In this document: positions 44,318 through 55,842 of the stretch, one piece after another
Layout of the letters: each line of letters starts with the position of its first letter
How positions within the stretch are numbered: the stretch's first letter is position 1
Source: Streptomyces sp. NBC_01707
GTDB lineage: Bacteria > Actinomycetota > Actinomycetes > Streptomycetales > Streptomycetaceae
Reading direction: 5' to 3'
Length of the DNA stretch: 64,000 nucleotides
Assembly (NCBI RefSeq): GCF_041438805.1
Contig: NZ_CP109190.1
Coordinates: 5,952,001-6,016,000, forward strand
Notes under the pieces: model-generated
Told to the model about the DNA's origin: nothing
Seen by the model: the letters and a program-made list of their open reading frames with translations, nothing else
Database searches by the model: none
Made by a program: the position numbers and the translations under genes

Positions 44318-46849
44318 TCAGTCCGGTCCCGCCAGTACGAGGTCCTGCCGTCCGGCGCGTCGTCGCACCCGCGCACCCCACACCGCCGCCCCGGCCAGCA
44401 CGAGCAGCGCACCTGCTCCGACCGTCGAACCGGCCCGCAGCCCGGGCGGCCGGAACGTGCAGTCCACGGAGGACGCGTGGGCGGGGACCGGCACCGCGAC
44501 CAGTCCCAGATAGGAGTCCGCGGGGCGCCCCTCGCAGCTCCAGCCCGCGATCCGGGGCGCGGCGAGCACGACGGTTCCGCTGCTTCCGGGCGGCAGTTCG
44601 GCCCGGATGCCGTCATCGGTGACGTGGACGGACGTCGCTCCTGTGCGCCGCAGTCCGGTCGTGGCCGCGGCCAGCCGGTCCCGGTCCAGACAGCCGAGGG
44701 CCTCGTCCGGCAGGGTCCCGGCACGGAGGGACCGCAGCGTGACCACGACCTGCCCGTCGGGGCCCACGATCTGTCCAAGTGGTTCCATCGCCGCGCGGCG
44801 GGCCGGCAGCAGGCCCCGGAGCTCGGTCTGCCGGCCCGCCCCCGGCTGATCGCTCACCCGAGCCGAGCCGAACACTCCGGGCGCCCACAGATAGACCTCG
44901 CTGCCTGCCGGACAGAGGGCGGTCAGCCGGTATGTGCCGCGCCCCACCCGGTGGGTGCGGTCGCCCTGTTCCTCGACCGGAGCGCCGCTCACCGTCCGGA
45001 GCGCCGTCCGCGGCACGGTATAGACCCGTGAACCGAGCAGCGACTCCTGGTTCCGGAACGGCGACGGGCCGAAGGACGGCGCCGCGCCTGGTTGGCGCAC
45101 CGTCACCAGCGGCGGCACCTGCTGCCGGGCCACCGTCACCGGCCGGTCGTCCGGTGTGTCCCAACGCTGGTCCGGGTCACGCGGCCCGTGGACCCGAGCA
45201 CCGACCGAGAAGATCGCGTCGGTGACAGGGTTGTCCATGCTCTGCATGGCCCGGCCGTTGGACGTCCAGCCGGCGCCGAGGGCGGCGAGCGTGCGGGTCA
45301 GTACGGCCGGCGTATGGCTGCTGTAGTACGCGCCGCCCTGACCGCCCACGAGCAGCGGATCGTTGGCGGTGGTCCGCTCCCCACCGGGGTCGGTGCGGTA
45401 GCGGGGCCAGCCGTCCGCGCGGGCCACCGCGTCGGCCTGTACGCGTTGCCGCTCGCCCCAGGGCGCGTAGTGATCGAGCCGGGCCAGGCGCTGCCGGTCG
45501 GCGAGCGCGGCGGTCGCCGCGGCCTGTCCCAGCAGCGCACCGGTCAGCAGCACGGCGACGAGACCCGCCCGACGGCCCCGGGCGGGCAGGGCGAGCGCGG
45601 CGGCCGTCGCCACCAGACCGGCCGCGAACAGCAGGTACGACCGGTGCGTGGCCAGGTCGCTGAAGGCCGCCCCTGCCGCGATCAGCGCCAGCACGGCGCC
45701 TCCGCCGAGCAGGGCCCGGGGCCCCGGCGGTCCGTACGAGACCGAGATCCAGGCAGCGATCACCACCAGACCGGCGAGCACGAACGTCTGCCGGTACGGA
45801 CTGCCGTTGGGCGTCGCGAACGCGTGCCAGAGGAGATGGGTCGGCCCCCACTGCAGCGACAGCCCGACCCCCGCCACCAGCCCTGCCCACGCCCACCGTT
45901 CGCGCCGCGGTACACCCCGCTGGAAGGCGAGTGCGCAGGCCGGAAGCAGCGCGACGGCGCTCAGGAAGAGGGCGGGGGTGAAGAAGCCGTACGTGCCGGG
46001 GAACAGCCGGGCGAGCACATCGGGCCAGGCAGCGGGCTGGAACGTCTGGTCCCAGCCGGGGTAGGCGTGTTTCGTGCCCAGGTAGACGGGAATCAGGACG
46101 GGCGCCGCGAGCCCGATCCCCACCAGCACGCTCCCGGCCGCCCGCGCCAGCACCCGTATCGCAGCCTTCGCCCGCCCGGGTCCCTTCTCGCCCTCCGTCA
46201 GCAGACGTACCACCAGCACCAGGGCGGCCCCCAGGGTCGCCATGTACGCCGTATAGAAGTTGGCGACCCACACCACCGCGACGAGCAGCGGAGCCACCAG
46301 GCGATGGCGTCCCGTCCGGGCCCACTCACCGACCAGACAGAGCAGTGGCAGGGCGATCAGACCGTCCAGCCACATCGGGTTGTACGACGCCTCGGCGACC
46401 GACCAGCCGCACAACGCGTACGAGCCGCCGAGCACCCCGGCCAGCCACCAGCGCCCGCCCCGCAGTGTCAGCAGCAGGAATGCCATCGCTGCCGCGGCGG
46501 ACGCCATCTTCACCACGGTCACCACGTACACCGCGAGGTCGATGCGGTCCCGCGGGAAGACCCCGACGAGCAGTGCGAACGGGCTGCTCAGGTAGGTGCC
46601 GAAGTCCGGCAGGAAGCTGGTGCCGTATCCGGAGGACCAGTTCAGGAGCAGCCCGCCGTCGGCGTGTCCGTGCAGCAGGTCCCAGAGCCGGGCGTGGAAC
46701 GGCACGAACTGATTGCCGAGATCATTGACGCTCCGGGTGCGCGGCCCGAACGGAAAGCTGCGGGCCACGGCGTCACCCGCGCACACGGCGGCCGTGGTGA
46801 TCAATGCGGCGAGCGTGACCGCGGCCGTGCGGGGACGGAAAGTCGGCAT
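44318..46849 (-). CDS. YfhO-family multi-spanning membrane protein
   Basis: An 843-aa integral membrane protein with about 12 hydrophobic segments in the first two thirds (AVTLAALITTAAVCAGDAV, ALVLVVRLLTEG..., LLVGVFP, WWLAGVLGGSYALCGWSVAE) and a large extracytoplasmic C-terminal domain, closing with one more segment (VGAGALLVLAGAAVWGARVR). The N-terminal PFGPRTRSVNDLGNQFVPFH and LLLNWSSGYGTSFLPDFGTY match YfhO proteins, GT-C-like enzymes implicated in glycosylation of teichoic or other cell-wall polymers. ATG 46849 is chosen from the position of the first segment; a TTG at 46903 is possible. It is divergent from the GtrB/GtrA pair, which would supply lipid-linked sugars. Confidence 0.85.
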   Translation of the reverse strand: MPTFRPRTAAVTLAALITTAAVCAGDAVARSFPFGPRTRSVNDLGNQFVPFHARLWDLLHGHADGGLLLNWSSGYGTSFLPDFGTYLSSPFALLVGVFPRDRIDLAVYVVTVVKMASAAAAMAFLLLTLRGGRWWLAGVLGGSYALCGWSVAEASYNPMWLDGLIALPLLCLVGEWARTGRHRLVAPLLVAVVWVANFYTAYMATLGAALVLVVRLLTEGEKGPGRAKAAIRVLARAAGSVLVGIGLAAPVLIPVYLGTKHAYPGWDQTFQPAAWPDVLARLFPGTYGFFTPALFLSAVALLPACALAFQRGVPRRERWAWAGLVAGVGLSLQWGPTHLLWHAFATPNGSPYRQTFVLAGLVVIAAWISVSYGPPGPRALLGGGAVLALIAAGAAFSDLATHRSYLLFAAGLVATAAALALPARGRRAGLVAVLLTGALLGQAAATAALADRQRLARLDHYAPWGERQRVQADAVARADGWPRYRTDPGGERTTANDPLLVGGQGGAYYSSHTPAVLTRTLAALGAGWTSNGRAMQSMDNPVTDAIFSVGARVHGPRDPDQRWDTPDDRPVTVARQQVPPLVTVRQPGAAPSFGPSPFRNQESLLGSRVYTVPRTALRTVSGAPVEEQGDRTHRVGRGTYRLTALCPAGSEVYLWAPGVFGSARVSDQPGAGRQTELRGLLPARRAAMEPLGQIVGPDGQVVVTLRSLRAGTLPDEALGCLDRDRLAAATTGLRRTGATSVHVTDDGIRAELPPGSSGTVVLAAPRIAGWSCEGRPADSYLGLVAVPVPAHASSVDCTFRPPGLRAGSTVGAGALLVLAGAAVWGARVRRRAGRQDLVLAGPD

Positions 46850-46982
46850 ACGGACGAATATCGCATCCGTGAAAGTGATGAGCAGGTGGAACCTCTCATT
46901 CAATAGTTCAATTCACGTAATGGTCGCCCGTTGTCCATGTTTGCCCTCCATGCCTGACGCACCGACAGAGTGAGATGCTTCC

Positions 46983-47942
46983 GTGCTGATCTCGTTGGTA
47001 GTGCCTTGTTTCAACGAGGAGGAAATCCTCGAACGTTTCCATGCCCGTGCCACGGACGAAATGAGCCGGCTGGGGCATGATTTCCAGATTGTCTACGTCG
47101 ACGACGGCAGTGCGGACCGCACGCTGCTGATCCTGGAGGAGCTGGCGGTAGCGGACCCGCGGATCCGCTACCTCTCCTTCAGCCGCAATTTCGGCAAGGA
47201 AGCCGCCATGCTCGCCGGCCTCCAGCACGCCGACGGCGATGCGGTCGTCATCATGGACGCCGACCTTCAGCACCCGCCCGAGCTCGTCGGCCGCATGCTG
47301 GAGGAGCACGCCCACGGCTACGACCAGGTGATCGCCCGCCGCAACCGCAAGGGCGACCGCGTCACCCGCACCCTCGGGGCCCGCGCCTACTACTGGCTGA
47401 TCAATCGCCTGGTGGACGTGGAGCTGGTCGACGGGGTCGGTGACTTCCGGCTGCTGTCCCGGCGTACCGTCGACGCGGTCCTCGAACTCACCGAGTACAA
47501 CCGTTTCTCCAAGGGTCTGTTCGCCTGGGTCGGATTCCGGACGACGACCTTCGGATACGAGAATGCCGTCCGTGAGAAGGGCAGTTCCGCCTGGACGCTC
47601 GGGAAGCTTCTCAACTACGGGCTCGACGGGCTGCTCTCCTTCAACAACAAGCCGCTGCGCGCCGCCCTGTACCTGGGGATGGCGCTGATGTCCGTCGCCT
47701 TCGCCTATGCCGCCTGGATCGTCGGCGTCGCCCTGGTGAAGGGTGTGGACACGCCCGGCTATGTCACGCTGATCGTCGTGGTCACGGCGCTCGCCGGGGT
47801 CCAGATGGTGATAGTGGGTGTCGTCGGCGAGTACGTCGGCCGCATCTATTACGAGGTGAAGCGGCGCCCGCACTTCTTGGTGAAGGCGTCCAATACCGGC
47901 GTACCGAATCAGCAGCGGCCGCGGGAGTTCGTACGCCGATGA
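46983..47942 (+). CDS. GtrB/DPM1-like family 2 glycosyltransferase
   Basis: A 319-aa membrane-associated transferase that moves a sugar from a nucleotide donor to polyprenyl phosphate. GT-A fold motifs: SLVVPCFNEEEILERF, VYVDDGSADRT, the catalytic SRNFGKEAAMLAGLQHADGD and the DXD motif VVIMDADLQHPPEL. Two C-terminal membrane segments (LYLGMALMSVAFAYAAWIV, VTLIVVVTALAGVQMVIVG) end in GEYVGRIYYEVKRRPHF, all typical of GtrB/YkoT. The start GTG 46983 lacks a strong ribosome site. The gtrA-like flippase gene overlaps its end (ATGA), so the pair makes and flips a lipid-linked sugar for surface glycosylation, perhaps used by the divergent YfhO protein. Confidence 0.95.
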   Translation: MLISLVVPCFNEEEILERFHARATDEMSRLGHDFQIVYVDDGSADRTLLILEELAVADPRIRYLSFSRNFGKEAAMLAGLQHADGDAVVIMDADLQHPPELVGRMLEEHAHGYDQVIARRNRKGDRVTRTLGARAYYWLINRLVDVELVDGVGDFRLLSRRTVDAVLELTEYNRFSKGLFAWVGFRTTTFGYENAVREKGSSAWTLGKLLNYGLDGLLSFNNKPLRAALYLGMALMSVAFAYAAWIVGVALVKGVDTPGYVTLIVVVTALAGVQMVIVGVVGEYVGRIYYEVKRRPHFLVKASNTGVPNQQRPREFVRR

Positions 47943-48340
47943 CGGTCACGGCCCAGATGGCCCGCTTCGCACTCGTCGGCGTCGTGAACACCGGTACGTA
48001 CTACGGCTTCTACCTGGCCCTGCTGTCAGTGCTGCCGTATCTGGCCGCGCATGTGATCGCGTTCGCGTTGAGCATGATCGGTTCGTTCCTGCTGAACTCG
48101 TACTTCACGTACCGGACCCGGCCCACCTGGCGGAAGTTCCTGCTCTTCCCGCTCACCAACGCCGCCAACTTCGTCATCACGACCGGTGGTGTCTGGCTGC
48201 TGGTCGACCGTGCCGGCTTCAGCAGCCGCTACGCACCACTGGTCGCGGCGGTGGCGGCCATCCCGATCACCTTTGTGGTCTCCCGCGCGATCATGCTGCG
48301 GCCGGACGTGAGGCCCGAAGCGGTCGAACGCGTGCGCTGA
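47939..48340 (+). CDS. GtrA-family membrane protein (putative sugar-lipid flippase)
   Basis: A 133-aa protein with four hydrophobic segments (FALVGVVNTGTYYGFYLALL, LAAHVIAFALSMIGSFLLNS, NFVITTGGVWLLVDRAG, LVAAVAAIPITFVVSRAIML). The start QMARFALVGVVNTG and the YFTYRTRPTW loop are GtrA signatures. The family is thought to flip polyprenyl-phosphate sugars made by GtrB. Overlap of start and previous stop (ATGA) couples it to that gene. Confidence 0.93.
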   Translation: MTVTAQMARFALVGVVNTGTYYGFYLALLSVLPYLAAHVIAFALSMIGSFLLNSYFTYRTRPTWRKFLLFPLTNAANFVITTGGVWLLVDRAGFSSRYAPLVAAVAAIPITFVVSRAIMLRPDVRPEAVERVR

Positions 48341-48348
48341 GCACAGCG

Positions 48349-48381
48349 GATTCGGCCCACATCCCCAACTCCTTCCGAATC
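48349..48381 (+). terminator. Weak hairpin after gtrA
   Basis: GATTCGG and CCGAATC pair over 7 bp with a 19-base loop, nine bases past the stop. Possible terminator. Confidence 0.45.
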
Positions 48382-48478
48382 GTTGGTCGAACCAGTGGCC
48401 CGGATCACGCCCACTGCCTAACATCGATCACCGCAAGGTCTTGTGCACCGCCGCACAATCTCTCCCCGGGAGGCTCCT

Positions 48479-49135
48479 TTGCACCGCCGCCGTCGCACCG
48501 CGCTCGTCGTCTCCGCCGCCATGCTCGTCGCGGGGCCGCTGCTCTCCGCCTGCGGGAACCAGGCCCACCCAGGTGCCGCAGCCGTGGTCGGAGGGGACCG
48601 GATCGAGGTGTCCACCGTGCAGGCCCAGGTGGCGGAGGTACGCACCGCGCAGCGCGAGTCCGACCAGTCCGTCCAGCTCATCAGCAAGTCGGGGCAGCTC
48701 GGCCGGGCCAAGCTGCACGGGCTGATCTTCGACCGGATCCTGGACAAGGCCGCCGCGGACGCGAACGTGACGGTCAGCCGCAAGGAGATCCAGGAGATGC
48801 AGCAGTCGGCGGCCACCCAGTCCGGGGGAGAGGAACAGCTGCGGACGACGATGCTCGAGCAGAGCTGGGTCGCCCCGGAGCAGATCGAGGCCGTCCTGCG
48901 CGAGCAGGTCCAGCTGACGAAGCTGGCCCAGGCGCTCGGCGCCGACCTGCAGCAGCCCGCCGGGCAGAAGGCCGTCGGCGACGCACTCACCGCGGCATCG
49001 AAGTCGCTGCACATCGACGTCAACCCGCGCTTCGGTACCTGGGACGACAAGCAGACCCAGCTCGCCAACTACAAGGCCCCGTGGATCACCCAGGTCACCA
49101 AGCCCGCCCAGCAGGAAGCCGCAGCAGGCGCGTAG
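48479..49135 (+). CDS. SurA N-terminal-domain lipoprotein (chaperone-like)
   Basis: A 218-aa lipoprotein: signal TALVVSAAMLVAGPLLSAC with lipobox LSAC, then a helical SurA-N-like domain (GDRIEVSTVQAQVAEVRTAQ, LHGLIFDRILDKAAADANVT, VSRKEIQEMQQS) without a parvulin peptidyl-prolyl isomerase domain, ending in WDDKQTQLANYKAPWI. It may hold unfolded secreted proteins outside the membrane. I prefer the TTG start at 48479 (GGGAGG five bases upstream); a GTG at 48443 would extend it by 12 residues. mazG follows after 13 bases. Confidence 0.83.
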   Translation: MHRRRRTALVVSAAMLVAGPLLSACGNQAHPGAAAVVGGDRIEVSTVQAQVAEVRTAQRESDQSVQLISKSGQLGRAKLHGLIFDRILDKAAADANVTVSRKEIQEMQQSAATQSGGEEQLRTTMLEQSWVAPEQIEAVLREQVQLTKLAQALGADLQQPAGQKAVGDALTAASKSLHIDVNPRFGTWDDKQTQLANYKAPWITQVTKPAQQEAAAGA

Positions 49136-49148
49136 GTAGGTTGGTGGG

Positions 49149-50111
49149 GTGAACGCTGAAGATCCCGGTCGTATCGTCCTGCTCACCGCCAGCCACCGGG
49201 TCGCGCCCGGGCTGCTGTCCTGGCCGGCCTGGCAGACGCTGCACGCCGCCGACCGGGTGCTCTGCGCCGAGCAGGACCACGCCCAGCTGCCGTATCTGCG
49301 CGAGGCGGGCGTCACCGTCGAGCACACCGCGCCCACCGCGCAGGAGCTCGTCGACGCCTGCGCCGGCGGCCGGACCGTCGTGGTCGTCACCGGCGGCGAG
49401 GGCAACCAGCCGCTGACGGACGGCCTGGCCCGGCTCGCCGGATCGGGCCGGGTGCAGATGCCGAACCTGGAGCTGCTGCCCGGCTCGTACGATCTGCCGG
49501 GCGCCCGCCTCCTCGATCTCGTCCAGGTCATGGACCGAATCAGGGCCGAGTGTCCGTGGACGTCGCAGAAGACCCACCAGGGACTCGCCAAGTACGCCAT
49601 CGAGGAGGCGTACGAGCTGGTCGAGGCGATCGAGGACGGCGACCGTGACGAGCTGCGCGAGGAACTCGGGGACGTACTCCTTCAGGTCGTCTTCCACGCC
49701 AGGATCGCGGAGGAGGACGAGGACCAGCCGTTCTCCGTCGACGACGTCGCGGCCACCCTCGTCGAGAAGCTGATCCACCGCCATCCGCACGTCTTCGGCG
49801 ACGAGACCGCCGAGACCCCGGAGGACGTGCACGCGCACTGGCTGCGCACCAAGGCCATAGAGAAACAGCGCGACTCGGTCACCGACGGGGTGCCGCTCGG
49901 CCAGCCAGGCCTGGCGCTGGCGGCGAAGCTGGCCGGCCGGGTCCGTACCGCCGGACTCGATGTGGCGCTCCCCGCGGGGGACGGCATCGGGTACGAGCTC
50001 CTCGCCCTCGCCGTACGCGCGGAACAGGACGGCACCGACCCCGAGGCCGCACTGCGGGCCGCCGGCCGTGCCTACCGGGACGCGATCCTCGCGGCGGAGG
50101 GCAACGGATAA
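49149..50111 (+). CDS. mazG: MazG-family nucleoside triphosphate pyrophosphohydrolase
   Basis: A 320-aa protein hydrolysing (d)NTPs or damaged nucleotides to the monophosphate. MazG domain at about 135-215 with the metal-binding E-x-x-E-x12-D-x-x-D pattern: AIEEAYELVEAIEDGDRDEL then EELGDVLLQVVFHARIAEED. The N-terminal 115 residues (RIVLLTASHRVAPGLLSWPA ... VVVVTGGEGNQPLTDGLARL) look like a shrunken tetrapyrrole-methylase-type domain of the sort fused to MazG in YabN. Start GTG 49149. It sits 13 bases after the SurA-like gene and 9 before the P450 gene, a likely three-gene operon. Confidence 0.92.
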   Translation: MNAEDPGRIVLLTASHRVAPGLLSWPAWQTLHAADRVLCAEQDHAQLPYLREAGVTVEHTAPTAQELVDACAGGRTVVVVTGGEGNQPLTDGLARLAGSGRVQMPNLELLPGSYDLPGARLLDLVQVMDRIRAECPWTSQKTHQGLAKYAIEEAYELVEAIEDGDRDELREELGDVLLQVVFHARIAEEDEDQPFSVDDVAATLVEKLIHRHPHVFGDETAETPEDVHAHWLRTKAIEKQRDSVTDGVPLGQPGLALAAKLAGRVRTAGLDVALPAGDGIGYELLALAVRAEQDGTDPEAALRAAGRAYRDAILAAEGNG

Positions 50112-50120
50112 CGTCAGGGG

Positions 50121-51410
50121 GTGAACGACAGCCCCGCCGACACCCCCGCCGACGCTCCCGAACTCTTCACATGGGAGTTCGCCACCGACCCGTACCCGGC
50201 CTACGCCTGGCTGCGCGAGCACAGCCCCGTGCACCGCACCGCGTTGCCCAGCGGGGTCGAGGCATGGCTCGTGACGCGGTACGCGGACGCCCGGCAGGCC
50301 CTCGCCGACACCAGGCTCTCCAAGAACCCGGCGCACCACGACGAGCCGGCGCACGCCAAGGGGAAGACCGGCATCCCGGGCGAGCGCAAGGCGGAGCTGA
50401 TGACGCATCTGCTGAACATCGACCCGCCCGACCACACGCGGCTGCGCCGCCTCGTCTCCAAGGCGTTCACGCCGCGCCGGGTCGCGGAGTTCGCGCCGCG
50501 CGTGCAGGAGCTGACGGACCGCCTCATCGACAACTTCATCGAGGAGGGGAGTGCCGATCTCATCCATGACTTCGCGTTCCCGCTCCCCATCTACGCGATC
50601 TGTGATCTGCTAGGCGTCCCCCGTGAGGACCAGGACGACTTCCGGGACTGGGCGGGCATGATGATCCGCCACGGCGGCGGCCCGCGCGGCGGGGTGGCGC
50701 GTTCGGTGAAGAAGATGCGCGGCTATCTCGCCGAACTGATCCACCGGAAGCGGGAGAACCCCGGGGACGATCTGATCTCGGGGCTGATCCGGGCCAGCGA
50801 CCACGGCGAGCACCTCACCGAGAACGAGGCCGCCGCCATGGCCTTCATCCTCCTCTTCGCCGGCTTCGAGACGACGGTCAACCTGATCGGCAACGGGGTG
50901 TACGCCCTGCTGCGCAACCCCGGGCAGCGGGAGCGGCTGCAGCGCTCGCTCGACGCGGGGGAGACGGGGCTGCTGGAGACCGGCATCGAGGAACTGCTGC
51001 GGTACGACGGTCCGGTGGAGCTGGCGACCTGGCGGTTCGCCACCGAACCGCTGGAGCTGGGCGGGCAGCGGATCGCGGCGGGCGACCCCGTACTGGTGGT
51101 CCTCGCCGCCGCGGACCGGGATCCGGAACGGTTCGCCGACCCCGACACCCTCGACCTCTCCCGGCGTGACAATCAGCACCTCGGCTACGGTCACGGCATC
51201 CACTACTGCCTGGGAGCGCCGCTCGCCCGGCTGGAGGGACAAGCCGCGCTGGCCACCCTTCTGAGGCGCCTCCCCGATCTGCGCCTTGCGGTGGAACCTA
51301 CCGATTTGCGGTGGCGCGGGGGGCTCATCATGCGCGGACTGCGCACTCTTCCCGTGGAGTTCCATCCCGGACATCGCTCCGGTGAAGGTGACGCTCTGTC
51401 AACTCCGTGA
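50121..51410 (+). CDS. Cytochrome P450 (CYP107-like)
   Basis: A 429-aa soluble P450 monooxygenase. Oxygen-binding I-helix FAGFETTVNLIG, K-helix ExxR in EELLRYDG, PERF-like DPERFADPD, and the haem-ligand loop GYGHGIHYCLGAPLARLEG with Cys363 are all in place. The N-terminal LFTWEFATDPYPAYAWLREH and ...PPDHTRLRRLVSKAFTPRRV are typical of CYP107-type bacterial P450s. No ferredoxin or reductase gene adjoins, so it must use partners encoded elsewhere. Substrate unknown. GTG 50121 stands nine bases after mazG, suggesting co-transcription. Confidence 0.95.
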   Translation: MNDSPADTPADAPELFTWEFATDPYPAYAWLREHSPVHRTALPSGVEAWLVTRYADARQALADTRLSKNPAHHDEPAHAKGKTGIPGERKAELMTHLLNIDPPDHTRLRRLVSKAFTPRRVAEFAPRVQELTDRLIDNFIEEGSADLIHDFAFPLPIYAICDLLGVPREDQDDFRDWAGMMIRHGGGPRGGVARSVKKMRGYLAELIHRKRENPGDDLISGLIRASDHGEHLTENEAAAMAFILLFAGFETTVNLIGNGVYALLRNPGQRERLQRSLDAGETGLLETGIEELLRYDGPVELATWRFATEPLELGGQRIAAGDPVLVVLAAADRDPERFADPDTLDLSRRDNQHLGYGHGIHYCLGAPLARLEGQAALATLLRRLPDLRLAVEPTDLRWRGGLIMRGLRTLPVEFHPGHRSGEGDALSTP

Positions 51411-51436
51411 CTTTCACGTGATCTGCGCTGCATCGA

Positions 51437-51447
51437 CTTGTGACAAG
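51437..51447. promoter_or_regulatory. Palindrome upstream of rpfC
   Basis: CTTGTGACAAG is a perfect 5-bp-arm palindrome with a central G, in the 105-bp space between the P450 and rpfC genes. Possible operator for the muralytic gene; no regulator can be named. Confidence 0.3.
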
Positions 51448-51515
51448 CGTTCGAGTGCCGCTACGTTCACCGTTCGACTCACCAGTCACTTGTCAGTCAC
51501 ACGGAAGGCAACTCC

Positions 51516-52463
51516 ATGGGCTCCGCGAACGGCAGACACCGTCGCCCTCGTCAGGCACCTGCCATCGTCGTCGCCGCAGGCGTCACCGGCTCGGCCATCG
51601 CCATCCCGCTGCTCGGCGCGGCCGGCGCGCACGCGGCCGACGCCACGACCTGGGACCGGGTCGCCGAGTGCGAGAGCGGCGGCATGTGGAGTGCCGATCT
51701 CGGCAACGGCTTCTACGGCGGTCTCCAGTTCTCGCAGGACACCTGGAAGTCGTACGGCGGTGAGGCGTACGCCTCGCGTGCCGACCTCGCCAGCCGCTCG
51801 CAGCAGATAGCGGTCGCCGAGAAGGTCCTCGACGACCAGGGGCCACGGGCGTGGCCCAGCTGCGCGGTGATCTCCGGGCTCACGGTGGACGGAGCGCTGC
51901 CGGGTGTCGACCCGGGAAGCCTGCTGTCGACCGACCCGACGGAGAGCGCGGACCCGTCCGACGAGGCCTCGGACGAGGCGTCGGACGAGGCGAACGCCAC
52001 GGGCGGATCGAAGTCGTCGTCCGACAAGTCGTCGGAGAAGTCGTCCGGCAAGGCCTCGGGGCAGGCGTCGGGTGCGGCATCGAGCGAGCCGTCGGCCGAC
52101 GTGCCGGATACGTCCGGTTCAGCCGACTCGTCCCGATCTTCCCGCTCTTCGGGCAACGAGACGGGTGGTAAGCACCGTGGCGCGCCGGCTCCCGAGGTGA
52201 GCCAGGGCATGGGAACGGGTGGTGACCGCGACTCGGGCCGCCATGCTTCCCGCGGTAACAGTGACGGACGCGACACGCGCGACTCGGCCGCCGACGGCAC
52301 ATACACCGTTCGGCCGGGCGACAACCTCTGGGCAATTGCTGATGCACAGAAGGTTCATGGCGGATGGCCGGCGCTCTATGAGGCAAACAAGAGTGCTGTC
52401 GGCGACGACCCGGATCTCATTCTTCCTGGCCAGAGCCTCGATCTCGGTGTGAAGGCGGAGTGA
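51516..52463 (+). CDS. rpfC: Resuscitation-promoting factor (muralytic transglycosylase) with LysM
   Basis: A 315-aa secreted enzyme. Signal peptide with basic start and APAIVVAAGVTGSAIAIPLL, cleavage probably after AHA; Rpf domain with catalytic Glu53 in RVAECESGGMWSADLGNGFY and GGLQFSQDTWKSYGG; then a low-complexity Asp/Glu/Ala/Ser linker (DEASDEASDEANA, poly-Ser) of about 130 residues; C-terminal LysM (TYTVRPGDNLWAIADAQKV ... DPDLILPGQSLDL). It cleaves peptidoglycan during germination and growth. The symbol follows S. coelicolor usage, where rpfC precedes rpfA; this is from memory. A strong AT-rich hairpin (52513-52553) ends it. No riboswitch precedes it, unlike its neighbour. Confidence 0.9.
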   Translation: MGSANGRHRRPRQAPAIVVAAGVTGSAIAIPLLGAAGAHAADATTWDRVAECESGGMWSADLGNGFYGGLQFSQDTWKSYGGEAYASRADLASRSQQIAVAEKVLDDQGPRAWPSCAVISGLTVDGALPGVDPGSLLSTDPTESADPSDEASDEASDEANATGGSKSSSDKSSEKSSGKASGQASGAASSEPSADVPDTSGSADSSRSSRSSGNETGGKHRGAPAPEVSQGMGTGGDRDSGRHASRGNSDGRDTRDSAADGTYTVRPGDNLWAIADAQKVHGGWPALYEANKSAVGDDPDLILPGQSLDLGVKAE

Positions 52464-52512
52464 GACCAATCTGATCAACAGCTTAAATCACCCCAAAAAT
52501 AGGGGTAGTTCA

Positions 52513-52555
52513 GAGGCCTATGTCCACTTATGCGTAAGTGAGACATGGGTCTCTT
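52513..52555 (+). terminator. Terminator after rpfC with T-run
   Basis: CACTTA/TAAGTG round a TGCG loop, extended outward by ATGTC/GACAT and GAG/CTC, then CTCTTT. It is 50 bases past the rpfC stop and well before the rpfA leader. Confidence 0.75.
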
Positions 52556-52727
52556 TGCGTTAATCGGCGTGTCTTGTCGGTCAGGCCTGTCCGTATTGCC
52601 CCCCACCTGCGAAAACGATGACCGGCCGGACGTGAGTAGGGGATGATTGTCGGTTATGTCCGTCTTTGAATGTGGGGGTTGCGTGCGTTTACGGTCGGAA
52701 CCGCTCGCACCGCGGGCCCCGTCGATC

Positions 52728-53636
<909 letters not shown>

Positions 53637-53673
53637 TACGAGCCTCGGCAGAAAAGCTCTCTCTCCTCCCTGA

Positions 53674-55200
<1,527 letters not shown>

Positions 55201-55235
55201 TCGCAGGCCCGTCACGGGTCAAAGGCACCGGCCTC

Positions 55236-55280
55236 CGTCCGTCCCCGCACTCGGTCCCGTACCGTGTGCGGGGACGGACG
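55236..55280 (+). terminator. Terminator after eno
   Basis: CGTCCGTCCCCGCAC and GTGCGGGGACGGACG are exact complements (15 bp) with a 15-base loop, 35 bases past the eno stop and 23 before the divIC ATG, so it may attenuate rather than block transcription into divIC. Confidence 0.85.
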
Positions 55281-55302
55281 TGCGTAGTGGGGAGGCGGAG
55301 AC

Positions 55303-55773
55303 ATGGCCGCGAAGGACCGGGACCGGTTCTCCACCGCGACCCGGCTGCGGCTGCTCGGAGAGCAGACCGCCGCCCGCGTCTACCGGTCCCAGAACCGCCG
55401 TCAGGCCCGCCGCTCCCGGCTCACCGGCCGGGCCGCGTTCCTCGCCCTTGTCGTCTGCTCCCTGGTGGTGGCGCTCGCGTACCCGATGCGGCAGTACGTG
55501 TCGCAGCGCGACGAGATCGCCGACCAGGAAAGGCTGGCGCAGGAGGCGGAGGCGCGCACCGAGGAGCTCCGCGACGAGAAGGCGCGCCTCCAGGACGACG
55601 CGTACATCCGGCGGCTGGCCCGGGAGCACCTGCACTACGTCCTTCCCGGGGAGACCGGTTACACCGTGGTCGACCCGGACGCGGCCGAGGAGCGCAGCGG
55701 AGGGTCGGAGGAGACCGACCGCCCGTGGCACTCCAACCTGTGGGACGGCGTGGACTCCGCCGACCGCGACTGA
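55303..55773 (+). CDS. divIC: Septum formation initiator DivIC/FtsB
   Basis: A 156-aa bitopic division protein. A basic cytoplasmic arm of about 45 residues (RSQNRRQARRSRLTGRAA) leads into one membrane segment (FLALVVCSLVVALAYPM), then an extracytoplasmic coiled coil (QRDEIADQERLAQEAEARTE ... ELRDEKARLQDDAYIRRLAR) and the conserved REHLHYVLPGETGYTVVDPD end found in actinobacterial DivIC. It forms a complex with FtsL/FtsQ at sporulation and vegetative septa. Downstream of eno, as in other Streptomyces, and followed by a DUF501 gene after 69 bases. Confidence 0.95.
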   Translation: MAAKDRDRFSTATRLRLLGEQTAARVYRSQNRRQARRSRLTGRAAFLALVVCSLVVALAYPMRQYVSQRDEIADQERLAQEAEARTEELRDEKARLQDDAYIRRLAREHLHYVLPGETGYTVVDPDAAEERSGGSEETDRPWHSNLWDGVDSADRD

Positions 55774-55842
55774 CCTCTTCTCCCCTTTCCCGATCCGCTG
55801 CGCAACCGCAGTTCAAGCATCCCGAGTAGAACCAAGGCAGGC

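Noticed and set aside
46850..46903. TTG start for the YfhO protein at 46903
   Set aside because: It would add 18 residues before the first membrane segment with no ribosome site; ATG 46849 fits the family's usual N-terminus better, though not proven.
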